Assembly: GCA_002471195.1 (NCBI GenBank)
Contig: DKPN01000053.1
Location: forward strand, 1 to 25,006
DNA length: 25,006 nucleotides
Direction of reading: 5' to 3'
Source: Bacteroides sp. UBA7333
GTDB lineage: Bacteria > Bacteroidota > Bacteroidia > Bacteroidales > Bacteroidaceae
Positions 1-7,082 of this stretch are shown here, one piece after another. Numbering within the stretch: the first letter of the stretch is position 1; every line of letters starts with the position of its first letter. The notes beneath the pieces were generated by a model that saw only the letters and a program-made list of their open reading frames with translations, searched no databases and had not been told where the DNA came from. Both the position numbers and the translations under genes were made by a program.

Positions 1-1132
1 GCCCTTTTGTTATGAATTCGGCATGTTCTTTTATTTTGCATTTTCTCAATAACCATTTTTTATCATCATCTTTAATACCGCTGAAGCTGATATTATTGAT
101 TGGGATTTTTTTATCTTCAATGCTCAATAAATCGTAAGATGGGTAATTGGGTTTATATTCCTCATCAAGACCCAAACTCTTTTTTAATTCAATTAATTCG
201 TCCCATTTGTCCATCGTCGCTTCGCGGCCTCTTGTCATGAGTGTATCTAATGCTGGAGCGGTAAAACTTGCCGAAGAAAAGCCGTCTACATTTACTTTTA
301 CATAAAGATCGGTTGCTTTGATGTTTTTCTCATAAATACCTTGTCCTGTAAGATTGATGATCTGCATTAATACGTCCGGCAACGAATTGATTTGGTCTGC
401 TTTTAAAAGATCACTTTGCACATCAATGCCAATGATAATATCAGCTCCCATTGCTCTACACACATCCACCGGATAATTGTCAATCATACCTCCATCTACC
501 AATACCATGCTATCTAGGCGCATGGGGGTAAATACCCCTGGTATAGCCATGCTCGATCGCATAGCAATGGGTAAAATACCTTCGTGAAATTCATATTTTG
601 TGCCATTCACGATGTTCTCAGATACACACGCAAATGGTATTGGGAGCTTATTAAAATTGACAGAATCGTGATATCCCATGGTTAGTTCCTGGAACAAATT
701 GTATAGGTTAGTACCTTGGATCATACCCCCGGCTCTCTTTTTTCGTAACTTTTTACTAAGAGGTACAGAAAGAATAAAAGTCTCCGATTCGCGTCTTTCA
801 GAAAGTGATTGCTCGCTTCTTTTAACTTTATCACTCAACAAGAAAGTCCAGTCTTGCGCCTTCACCATACTATCTAACTGTACCGGACTATAACCAATGG
901 CACTCAATCCACCTACGATAGATCCCATACTTGTACCTGCAATATAGTCAATAGGAATGCCGGCCTCTCGTATTACTTTTAATGCACCGATATGTGCAAC
1001 ACCTTTTGCACCACCACCACTAAGTACCACGCCTACTTTTTTTCGCGAATTATTGATATCTTGTCCGTGAAGTACGTTGGTATTTATAGTAAACACATGG
1101 ATAAGAAGCATTAATAATAACAATCTTTTCAT
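1..1132 (-). CDS. Patatin-like phospholipase, N-terminal 377 residues (3' end outside window)
   Basis: Reading the minus strand from ATG at 1132 gives an uninterrupted frame to the window edge. A signal peptide (MKRLLLLMLLIHVF...) is followed by a patatin domain: oxyanion-hole motif SGGGAKG at about residues 38-44, nucleophile motif GTSMG with Ser68, and DGG with Asp213 of the Ser-Asp dyad. Near residue 345 the sequence changes to a piece (NNISFSGIKDDDKKWLLRK) that looks like the start of a POTRA domain. In Bacteroidota the usual architecture is patatin, POTRA, then an Omp85-type barrel of about 750 residues in all, so roughly half the gene should lie to the left. The likely role is a lipid acyl hydrolase exported to the periplasm or outer membrane; the substrate is not predictable. 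A -33/-7 promoter sits 40-70 bp upstream of the start. Confidence 0.9.
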   Translation of the reverse strand, partial: MKRLLLLMLLIHVFTINTNVLHGQDINNSRKKVGVVLSGGGAKGVAHIGALKVIREAGIPIDYIAGTSMGSIVGGLSAIGYSPVQLDSMVKAQDWTFLLSDKVKRSEQSLSERRESETFILSVPLSKKLRKKRAGGMIQGTNLYNLFQELTMGYHDSVNFNKLPIPFACVSENIVNGTKYEFHEGILPIAMRSSMAIPGVFTPMRLDSMVLVDGGMIDNYPVDVCRAMGADIIIGIDVQSDLLKADQINSLPDVLMQIINLTGQGIYEKNIKATDLYVKVNVDGFSSASFTAPALDTLMTRGREATMDKWDELIELKKSLGLDEEYKPNYPSYDLLSIEDKKIPINNISFSGIKDDDKKWLLRKCKIKEHAEFITKG

Positions 1133-1171
1133 ATAAATTTTCAGATTTTAGTCGTTCAGTCTAAATAAATA

Positions 1172-1202
1172 CAAATTTAGCTTATTAATTGTTTTCTCTA
1201 AA
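1172..1202 (-). promoter_or_regulatory. Promoter of the patatin gene
   Basis: On the minus strand TAAATTTG (1179-1172) matches the Bacteroidota -7 box TAnnTTTG. A -33-like TTTA (1202-1199) lies upstream with a 19 bp spacer. The transcript would start about 33 nt before the ATG at 1132. This is a motif match only. Confidence 0.55.
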
Positions 1203-1334
1203 ATGAAATAAGGTAATATTATCTTGATTTAGCTAAAATCTTGTCAAGAGCTAAAAGTTGAATAATTAATAAAGTATAACATTTAAAAACCAATGTTTAC
1301 GATATTAAATGGGTTGAATCATCTTTTTAATTGT

Positions 1335-1428
1335 CTCAGTGAGTTAATTGGGTAACTCAGTGAGATAACTTGGTAACTCTTAGAGATATGACCAATATCT
1401 CTAAGAGATATCGAAATATTTCATAGAG
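1335..1428. repeat. Tandem array of about 21-bp units with internal dyads
   Basis: Units begin with GAG at 1341, 1362, 1383, 1405 and 1426 (steps 21, 21, 22, 21). Four are self-complementary: GAGTTAATTGGGTAACTC (1341-1358), GAGATAACTTGGTAACTC (1362-1379, one mismatch in the dyad), GAGATATGACCAATATCTC (1383-1401, 7-bp arms) and GAGATATCGAAATATTTC (1405-1422, one G-T pair). The junctions are also palindromic, CTCnnnGAG at 1335, 1356, 1377 and 1399. Arm sequences change between units while the pairing is mostly kept. It could be an operator array, a structured RNA or a decayed palindromic element; the sequence alone does not say which. Confidence 0.75.
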
Positions 1429-1470
1429 TTTTTAAGGGAAAATGAGGCTTTTTAGGATGTTTAGTGATAA

Positions 1471-1511
1471 AATAAATGAGTGAAAAAGTATGCCTTCTTC
1501 ACTCATTTATT
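1471..1511. repeat. Perfect 14-bp inverted repeat (hairpin)
   Basis: AATAAATGAGTGAA (1471-1484) and TTCACTCATTTATT (1498-1511) are exact reverse complements around a 13-nt loop. There is no good T-run after the stem on the plus strand and a moderate one (TTTATTTTATC) on the minus strand. It lies about 340 bp upstream of the divergent patatin start and 158 bp upstream of the toxin-like gene, so it ends no gene now present here. It may be a relic terminator or a binding site. Confidence 0.55.
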
Positions 1512-1611
1512 CAATGGAATCTAATTCATGATCCACTCTGTAAATATACAATATAAAATTTGTGTTTCCAAATGATTTTTTCAAAATGTGATAAATACAA
1601 AGACATTTGGA

Positions 1612-1641
1612 TTGTGTTAATTAAAATATGTAATACATTTG
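1612..1641 (+). promoter_or_regulatory. Promoter of the broken toxin/lipoprotein pair
   Basis: TTG at 1612-1614, a 19 bp spacer and TACATTTG at 1634-1641 match the Bacteroidota -33/-7 pattern very well. Transcription would begin about 20 nt before the ATG at 1669. The promoter appears intact although the first gene behind it is broken. Confidence 0.6.
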
Positions 1642-1668
1642 TATATGTAAATAAATAAAACTAAAAAC

Positions 1669-2279
1669 ATGAAAGTATTATCAATGATTGTTTGTGTTGT
1701 GGGGTTGCGTCAATAAATGCTCAAACTTCTTTGTATAAATCAACGCTTATCTTACGAATTGGAGATATTATATCAAAGACACATATTGATAATATCAAAA
1801 AAGGTATTTTGTCTGATGGAATAAACTTTAAGGAAAATAACAATATGATTGCGGTTGGTGGCGAAGGGTAGGCAACTGTCGGGGGAGTTGAGGCTTTTGC
1901 CGTAAATTTGTCTGATATGGTTGGAAAAGAAATAGGTGGTGCGTATTTTTCAAAAGACGGTGCGAAAGCAACAACGCATATATCTTTTGGGCGATACGTT
2001 AATAATAATTTCGATGAAACAAGAGGACACGGACAGAACTTGGGTAGTTATCCTAATTTGAGAGGGGATTATGACAAATTTAGTTTAACAGGATTTTTCC
2101 ATACACACCCAAGTAGTGGTAATATTAGTGTTTCTGATAGAACTCGTCCCTCTGGAAAAGATTTAGAGTCAAGAAATAAAGACCTTAAATTAAATCCAAG
2201 TATGCAGTTCTATATTCTTACGCACCCGATTTCTTACGGTGGTACATTTCCTTATAAAATTAACTATACAAATTGGTAA
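1669..2279 (+). pseudogene. Broken JAB/JAMM (Toxin-JAB1-like) secreted protein
   Basis: ATG at 1669 opens a signal peptide (MKVLSMIVCVVG) that stops after 15 codons at TAA 1714. From about 1707 the next frame continues it (ASINAQTSLYKS...) up to an in-frame TAG at 1869-1871, after which the same frame stays open to TAA 2277. So one frameshift near the GGGG at 1701-1704 and one nonsense codon separate three parts of what should be one protein of about 200 residues. The last part, from about 1908, carries GKEIGGAYFS, GFFHTHPSSG and SDRTRPSGKD, followed by YILTHP and a final YKINYT. This is the E...HxH...SxxD pattern of JAMM metallo-peptidases, and the wording resembles the Toxin-JAB1 domains at the C-termini of Bacteroidota polymorphic toxins; that family name is from memory. 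A lipoprotein gene follows after 7 bp. A restart at ATG 1908 could give a 123-residue cytosolic fragment. Confidence 0.7.
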
Positions 2280-2286
2280 CTAATTA

Positions 2287-2928
2287 ATGAAAACCCCAAA
2301 TATAATATTTTTATTGATAATTTTTCTGTTGTGTGGTTGTGTGTCTTTAAAAAAAGAAATGACACAAACGGGCGAAAATAGGCAAGCAGTAGCAATACAT
2401 AATGCGATTTTGGATTTTTCACATTCCTGCAAATTGTATAAAAATGATTCTGTTTTCAGTGTTAATTTTGATGACAGTGTTTTTAATGAAGCAGTTCTAA
2501 TAAAAGACGATGAAAGTACAATGCGCTGGAAACGTGGTTCTTTGTATAGAGGTCTTGTATCGGTTGAAATATCCGCAAGTCCTGAATATAAATTTCTAAT
2601 TACAGCAAATACAAAAGTAGGGTATAAAGGACATTTGCCCTCACGTCATATTATTAAAGACGGGAAATTATTCTATTGGTTTGATGATAGTTATCCATTG
2701 ACGCAGGAGATGCTTGACTTATTATGGAAGTATAATCTTTTGCAAGATGATGACGGCGGATTGATTGTATTCCCTGATAATCCGATTAATGATAGTCAAA
2801 AAGGCGCAGATTATTACTTTTGTAAAAACAATTTATCTAAATACAAGAGAGTGGTTACAAATATTGGGATTGGATATTACAAACCGCCTAAATTAAAATG
2901 CAAGCCTTCGGTAAACTCCGTACTATAG
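2287..2928 (+). CDS. Lipoprotein, possible immunity partner of the JAB toxin-like gene
   Basis: The 213-residue product has an N-terminal hydrophobic segment ending in the lipobox LCGC with Cys18, so it should be exported and lipidated. The mature part is mixed alpha/beta in appearance, rich in Asp, Lys and aromatic residues, with later cysteines (in FCKNN and LKCKPS). I recognise no family. The ATG at 2287 lies 7 bp after the stop of the broken toxin-like gene, and a strong terminator follows at 2937, so the two form one transcription unit driven from about 1612. That layout (secreted toxin-like domain, then a small lipoprotein) is typical of effector-immunity pairs, which is the basis for the suggestion. 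Unlike its neighbour the frame is intact over its whole length. It may equally be an unrelated hypothetical lipoprotein. Confidence 0.75.
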   Translation: MKTPNIIFLLIIFLLCGCVSLKKEMTQTGENRQAVAIHNAILDFSHSCKLYKNDSVFSVNFDDSVFNEAVLIKDDESTMRWKRGSLYRGLVSVEISASPEYKFLITANTKVGYKGHLPSRHIIKDGKLFYWFDDSYPLTQEMLDLLWKYNLLQDDDGGLIVFPDNPINDSQKGADYYFCKNNLSKYKRVVTNIGIGYYKPPKLKCKPSVNSVL

Positions 2929-2936
2929 ATTTAATA

Positions 2937-2980
2937 AAACCTTGAGATTCAACTTAACAATTTTGTCTCAAGGTTTTCTA
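2937..2980 (+). terminator. Terminator after the lipoprotein gene
   Basis: AAACCTTGAGA (2937-2947) pairs with TCTCAAGGTTT (2966-2976), followed by TTCTATTATTTT. It sits 9 bp after the lipoprotein stop codon. The IS3 remnant begins immediately behind it. Confidence 0.75.
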
Positions 2981-2989
2981 TTATTTTAA

Positions 2990-3228
2990 GGTAGTGAGTT
3001 TACGTGTGCGAAGTTTATCGAGCTACTTCAAAAGGCTGTGATTAAAATTAGTATGGATGGTAAGGGACGAGTATTTGATAATATTTTGATCGAAAGGTTT
3101 TGGAGATCGGTGAAGTATGAGTACATTTATCTATCGAAAACCTGCACTGGGCGTGAGTTATACGTGGGATTAGATGCGTACTTTGCAACTTGTAATAACA
3201 AATGAGAATATTCAATCTGAATTGGAAA
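2990..3228 (+). mobile_element. Remnant of an IS3-family transposase (OrfB, C-terminal part)
   Basis: Reading from GGT 2990 gives GSEFTCAKFIELLQ, then ISMDGKGRVFDNILIERFWR and VKYEYIYLSKT, up to TGA at 3203-3205. This matches the last part of the rve integrase core of IS3/IS150-type OrfB proteins, including the final Glu of the DDE triad in ILIERFWR. An in-frame TAA directly precedes it (2987-2989), there is no start codon, and the upstream Asp residues are absent. After the TGA similarity seems to resume in another frame (LNWK from 3217), where such proteins have the RPHQSLNY-like motif. The gene is a dead fragment of about 72 codons. I found no inverted repeats or target duplication. Confidence 0.8.
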
Positions 3229-3592
3229 GTTTGTTGTTGTGTACAAAACAAGATACGCTTTTGACTGTTTTTTAAGGGATAAAAATATTTTCATTTGTAC
3301 GTCAAAGAAGATACCGATTGTCAAATACCCGAATTTCGTTTAAGCAATTATCCATATAAATCTGAAAATCTGATTATTTTTTTGTTTTGAAAGGATATTT
3401 AATTTTTGTTCATCAAGAGTTACCCGATTTCCTAATATCAATAGGAGACAAGAAAAAAAATAGAATTAAACTATAGTTTTATTTATACCTCTTTCATATT
3501 TCGATAAAAAAAGCGAAATTTGCAACGCCTATTAAATATGGGCGAAGAATTAAATACAACAGATTTAAATATAACTATAAAATTATTTTAAA
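3229..3592 (+). other. Gap between IS remnant and pfp
   Basis: No convincing coding frame on either strand. The left part is probably further decayed IS3 sequence; the right part is the pfp leader with a weak promoter candidate at 3492-3522. Frames on the minus strand here are short, lie opposite transposase-derived DNA and look like chance. Confidence 0.5.
3492..3522 (+). promoter_or_regulatory. Candidate promoter of pfp
   Basis: TTTC (3492-3495), a 19 bp spacer and GAAATTTG (3515-3522) approximate the -33/-7 pattern; the first T of the -7 box is missing. The leader would be about 65 nt. Weak match, but nothing better is seen in the gap. Confidence 0.35.
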
Positions 3593-5236
3593 ATGACTAA
3601 AAGTGCTTTGCAAATAGCTAGAGCTGCATATCAGCCTAAGCTTCCTAAAGCTTTGAAAGGAGCCGTTAAGGCTGTTGAAGGAGCTGCTACACAATCGGTA
3701 GCCGATCAAGAAGAAATTAAAAAATTATTCCCTAACACATATGGCATGCCGCTTATCAAATTTGAAACGGGTGAAGCTGTATCATTGCCATCAATCAATG
3801 TCGGTGTAATTTTATCGGGTGGTCAAGCTCCTGGTGGTCACAATGTAATTTCAGGTCTTTTCGATGGTATCAAATCATTGAACGCTGATAGCAAATTGTA
3901 TGGTTTCATTCTTGGCCCTGGTGGTTTGGTTGATCATAACTATATGGAATTGACAGGCGAAATTATCGATGAGTATCGCAACACTGGTGGTTTCGATATT
4001 ATCGGTTCGGGTCGTACTAAGTTGGAAACAACTGAACAATTTGACAAAGGTTATGAAATCTTGAAAGAACTTGGTATTTCGGCATTGGTTATTATCGGTG
4101 GTGACGACTCTAACACGAACGCTTGTGTTTTGGCTGAATATTACGCTGCGAAACAATATGGCGTACAAGTAATTGGTTGTCCTAAAACGATCGATGGTGA
4201 CTTGAAAAACGAAATGATTGAAACTTCTTTCGGTTTTGATACAGCTTGTAAAGTTTACTCAGAAGTTATTGGTAACATTCAACGTGACTGTAACTCTGCT
4301 CGTAAATATTGGCATTTTATCAAATTGATGGGTCGTTCGGCTTCTCATATTGCTCTTGAATGTGCATTGCAAGTTCAACCAAATGTGTGTATCATTTCTG
4401 AAGAAGTTGAAGAAAAAGATATGTCATTGGATGAAGTAGTAAACTACATCGCTCAAATCGTAGCTAAACGTGCTGCTGATGGTAACAACTTTGGTACTGT
4501 TTTGATTCCAGAAGGTTTGGTAGAGTTTATTCCTGCAATGAAACGTTTGATTGCTGAATTAAACGATTTCTTAGCACATAACGCTGAGGAGTTCTCTCAC
4601 ATTAAGAAATCTCACCAACGCGAATATATCATTAGCAAACTTTCACCTGCAAACGCTGAGGTTTATGCTAGCCTTCCAGAGGGTGTAGCTCGCCAGTTGA
4701 CGCTTGATCGTGACCCACATGGTAACGTACAAGTTTCATTGATCGAAACTGAAAAATTGTTGTCTGAGATGGTAGCTACAAAATTGGCTTCTATGAAAGC
4801 AGAAGGCAAATATGATGGCAAATTTGCTGCTCAACACCACTTCTTCGGTTACGAAGGTCGTTGTGCTGCTCCATCAAACTACGATGCCGACTACTGTTAT
4901 TCATTAGGTTACACAGCTTCAATGTTGATCGCTGATGGTAAAACTGGTTATATGTCGTCTGTGCGTAACACTACTGCTCCTGCTGAAGAATGGATTGCAG
5001 GTGGTGTGCCTATCACAATGATGATGAACATGGAACGTCGTCATGGTGAAATGAAACCGGTAATTCAAAAAGCATTGGTTAGATTGGATGGTGCTCCATT
5101 TAAAACGTTTGCTGCTAAACGTGATCAATGGGCTTCTATTACTGACTATGTATATCCAGGTCCTATTCAATATTTCGGTCCTACTGAAGTATGCGACCAA
5201 CCTACAAAAACTTTGTTGTTAGAACAAGGTAAATAA
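3593..5236 (+). CDS. pfp: PPi-dependent 6-phosphofructokinase
   Basis: This enzyme phosphorylates fructose 6-phosphate with pyrophosphate instead of ATP, reversibly, in the cytosol, and carries the glycolytic flux in many anaerobes. At 547 residues it has the length of the long (plant beta-subunit-like) PFK class. Visible motifs are GGQAPGGHN (76-84) for phosphate binding, GGDDS (169-173), PKTIDGDLK (197-205) with the catalytic TIDGD loop, and MGRSASHI (246-253). The Asp in GGDDS and the Lys after TIDGDL are the residues that in this family specify PPi over ATP. The ATG at 3593 gives the normal N-terminus. The gene appears monocistronic or leading, with a strong hairpin terminator starting 12 bp after its stop. 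Codon use is typical of a highly expressed gene and no damage is seen. Confidence 0.96.
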   Translation: MTKSALQIARAAYQPKLPKALKGAVKAVEGAATQSVADQEEIKKLFPNTYGMPLIKFETGEAVSLPSINVGVILSGGQAPGGHNVISGLFDGIKSLNADSKLYGFILGPGGLVDHNYMELTGEIIDEYRNTGGFDIIGSGRTKLETTEQFDKGYEILKELGISALVIIGGDDSNTNACVLAEYYAAKQYGVQVIGCPKTIDGDLKNEMIETSFGFDTACKVYSEVIGNIQRDCNSARKYWHFIKLMGRSASHIALECALQVQPNVCIISEEVEEKDMSLDEVVNYIAQIVAKRAADGNNFGTVLIPEGLVEFIPAMKRLIAELNDFLAHNAEEFSHIKKSHQREYIISKLSPANAEVYASLPEGVARQLTLDRDPHGNVQVSLIETEKLLSEMVATKLASMKAEGKYDGKFAAQHHFFGYEGRCAAPSNYDADYCYSLGYTASMLIADGKTGYMSSVRNTTAPAEEWIAGGVPITMMMNMERRHGEMKPVIQKALVRLDGAPFKTFAAKRDQWASITDYVYPGPIQYFGPTEVCDQPTKTLLLEQGK

Positions 5237-5248
5237 TAAATCATAAGG

Positions 5249-5302
5249 CGGCAAGCTATTCTCGATTGTAAAAATGGAGAATATGCTTGCCGTTTTTATT
5301 TT
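5249..5302 (+). terminator. Terminator of pfp
   Basis: CGGCAAGC plus TATTCTC (5249-5263) pairs with GAGAATA and GCTTGCCG (5277-5292) with one bulged T, followed by TTTTTATTTT (5293-5302). The next gene's ATG begins only 5 nt after this T-run. Confidence 0.85.
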
Positions 5303-5307
5303 GCTAT

Positions 5308-6159
5308 ATGCCTCCCAGAAAAGAGATAAAACACAAGCGAAGCTCTAAAACTTCCTCGCGACAAATGAAGAGTAAACCTTCTAAAAGCACGAAACGCTCC
5401 ATTCCCGCTTGGCTGCGTACCATCGTTGCTTTGTCTTTTATCATCGTTTTTTTTCTATTATTTTACTATTTCTTTATTCGCCCATACTCTTATAGATGGA
5501 AAACTTGCTATGGCATGAAAGCTTATGGTGTGTGCGTGCCTTGCTGCTATCAAGTTCATGGCATCGATATATCACGTTATCAAGGTAGTGTAGATTGGAA
5601 GAAGCTAAAATCGGATCAATATATTGATTTTCCGATAGAGTTTGTGTTTATGAAAGCTACCGAAGGTGGCGATCATACCGATGTGACTTTTAAAGAAAAT
5701 TTCATCACAGCTCAGTCACATGGAATTATGCGTGGGGCTTATCACTTTTTTTCTCCTAAAACAGACCCCATTAAGCAAGCAGACTTTTTTATTCATACAG
5801 TAAAACTGGAGACGGGCGATTTGCCTCCTGTATTGGATGTAGAAGTGATAGGAAAAAGCAATGCAAGTGATCTAAAAAAGAATGTGAAAATATGGCTAGA
5901 TAGAGTGGAGAAGCACTATGGGGTTAAACCCATTTTATACACTTCTTATAAGTTTAAAAAGAAGTATCTTAATGATTCGGTCTTTGATGCTTACCCCTAT
6001 TGGATTGCTCATTATTATGTAGATTCAATACGGTATGAGGGTAATTGGCATTTTTGGCAACATACAGATGTAGGCACCGTGCCCGGTATTGAGCACGATG
6101 TTGATCTGAATGTGTTTAATGGAACATTGGAGAGTCTTAAAGAACTTACTTTAAAATAA
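5308..6159 (+). CDS. Membrane-anchored GH25 lysozyme-like muramidase
   Basis: The 283-residue protein begins with a Lys/Arg/Ser-rich cytoplasmic stretch, one transmembrane segment (about 36-58, WLRTIVALSFIIVFF...), then a periplasmic GH25 domain. GH25 enzymes cleave the N-acetylmuramic acid-N-acetylglucosamine bond of peptidoglycan. Family signatures are HGIDISRYQG (84-93, Asp87), FMKATEGG (Glu119), YHFF, LDVEV (Asp177 and the proposed acid Glu179), WQHT and DVDLNVF. I chose ATG 5308 (MPPRKE) because related proteins begin similarly; a TTG frame extension from 5287 would start inside the pfp terminator stem. The start lies 5 nt behind that terminator, with no clear promoter between. The 3' end overlaps prmA on the other strand by 14 bp. 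Confidence 0.88.
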   Translation: MPPRKEIKHKRSSKTSSRQMKSKPSKSTKRSIPAWLRTIVALSFIIVFFLLFYYFFIRPYSYRWKTCYGMKAYGVCVPCCYQVHGIDISRYQGSVDWKKLKSDQYIDFPIEFVFMKATEGGDHTDVTFKENFITAQSHGIMRGAYHFFSPKTDPIKQADFFIHTVKLETGDLPPVLDVEVIGKSNASDLKKNVKIWLDRVEKHYGVKPILYTSYKFKKKYLNDSVFDAYPYWIAHYYVDSIRYEGNWHFWQHTDVGTVPGIEHDVDLNVFNGTLESLKELTLK

Positions 6160-6991
6160 ACTTCACGGCAGCCCAATTGTTTTTTTCGCGGTGGTGATCA
6201 AATTGTAAACCATTCTTCTCGGCTTCTTCTTTAATAAATGGGATGTCTTCCACATAAAAACCGCTCATGTATAATGTACCTTCCGGATTCATGCATTGTA
6301 CATAATGTTTCATGTCATTGAGTAATATATTGCGATTGATGTTTGCAATTACTACATCGAACGTTTTTTCTTGGGGAAGGATGGATGCATCGCCCAATTG
6401 AACTTCAATTTGATCTTGACCATTCAATTCGATGTTTTCTAACGAATTTCTAACACACCACTCGTCAATATCGATAGCCATACATGGTTTAGCCCCACGC
6501 ATACGTGCCAATATAGCTAATATGGAGGTGCCGCATCCCATATCCAACAATGATTTTCCCTCGAAATTATCATCTAATAATTCGCCTACAATTAAACTGG
6601 TAGTTTCGTGATGGCCTGTTCCAAATGCCATTTGTGGATTGATCACAATATCGTATTGTGCTTTGGGAACATCGTGATGAAAGGTGCTATGAATAACGCA
6701 ACGTTCACCGATTACGATTGGTTGGAAATAGTTTTTTTCCCACTCTTCGTTCCAGTTTTTATCTTCGGCTTCATGGTAGGTATAACTTATTTGGGTATCA
6801 TCGATAGGGAAATCACGGATAATAGTTTTTATGGCTTCTTCATTGAGAAGTTGTTGTTGGATATAGGCATTTAAACCATCGTCGGTTGTAACAAAACTCT
6901 CGAAACCAATATCGCCCAACTCAGCGGCTAATACATCATTGATAGCTTCAATAGAGGGTTGAGTATGGAATGTGAACTCAAAATACTTCAT
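6146..6991 (-). CDS. prmA: Ribosomal protein L11 methyltransferase
   Basis: PrmA methylates several amino groups of ribosomal protein L11 using S-adenosylmethionine. Starting at ATG 6991 (MKYFEFTFHT) gives 281 residues, the usual Bacteroidota size; a longer frame with MYLKIITI in front would run through the promoter. The N-terminal 90 or so residues form the L11-recognition domain. The methyltransferase part shows MAFGTGHHETT (121-131), the SAM motif I variant LLDMGCGTSILAI (148-160), the acidic end of beta-2 in AIDIDEWCV and the catalytic-site motif ANINRNILL. The gene converges on the GH25 gene, overlapping its stop by 14 bp, and is transcribed alone from a -7 box 22 bp upstream. Confidence 0.94.
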   Translation of the reverse strand: MKYFEFTFHTQPSIEAINDVLAAELGDIGFESFVTTDDGLNAYIQQQLLNEEAIKTIIRDFPIDDTQISYTYHEAEDKNWNEEWEKNYFQPIVIGERCVIHSTFHHDVPKAQYDIVINPQMAFGTGHHETTSLIVGELLDDNFEGKSLLDMGCGTSILAILARMRGAKPCMAIDIDEWCVRNSLENIELNGQDQIEVQLGDASILPQEKTFDVVIANINRNILLNDMKHYVQCMNPEGTLYMSGFYVEDIPFIKEEAEKNGLQFDHHREKNNWAAVKFILK

Positions 6992-7012
6992 AATTGTTAT
7001 TATTTTAAGATA

Positions 7013-7020
7013 CAAAGATA
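7013..7020 (-). promoter_or_regulatory. -7 box of prmA
   Basis: Minus-strand TATCTTTG (7020-7013) is an exact TAnnTTTG match 22 bp before the ATG at 6991. No convincing -33 TTTG lies at the expected distance; a 7-bp-arm palindrome (7028-7043) does. Confidence 0.45.
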
Positions 7021-7027
7021 GATCAAA

Positions 7028-7043
7028 ATAGGGAAATCCCTAT
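7028..7043. repeat. Short palindrome between divergent promoters
   Basis: ATAGGGA (7028-7034) and TCCCTAT (7037-7043) are exact reverse complements separated by AA. The site is between the prmA -7 box and the promoter of the 7140 operon, where a regulator could act on either. Confidence 0.4.
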
Positions 7044-7051
7044 AAATGTTT

Positions 7052-7082
7052 GGGGAAAATCTCCTTGAAGGATACTTTCCCC
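7052..7082. repeat. Inverted repeat across the promoter of the 7140 operon
   Basis: GGGGAAA (7052-7058) pairs with TTTCCCC (7076-7082), with an inner partly paired TCC/GGA. It spans the -33 element and most of the spacer of the promoter at 7064-7094, so a protein bound here would block it. Confidence 0.4.

Larger units (their letters stand above)
1133..1668. other. Long AT-rich intergenic region between divergent genes
   Basis: No coding frame with recognisable content is visible on either strand. The region holds the patatin promoter, the 21-bp-period dyad array (1335-1428), a perfect 14-bp inverted repeat (1471-1511) and the promoter of the broken toxin gene (1612-1641). The rest shows nothing I can name. 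Confidence 0.7.

Noticed and set aside
678..893. 71-residue plus-strand frame
   Set aside because: It lies wholly opposite the patatin domain, whose minus-strand motifs are clear; it is a shadow.
1335..1428. Periodic repeat as a CRISPR array
   Set aside because: The repeat step is only 21 bp, there are no unique spacers between identical repeats, and no cas genes are present.
3048..3324. Two minus-strand frames around 3048-3324
   Set aside because: They run opposite the IS3 transposase remnant, which has recognisable protein motifs on the plus strand.
5287..5307. TTG start for the GH25 gene
   Set aside because: It lies inside the pfp terminator stem and adds a short unconserved hydrophobic piece; ATG 5308 gives the expected N-terminus.
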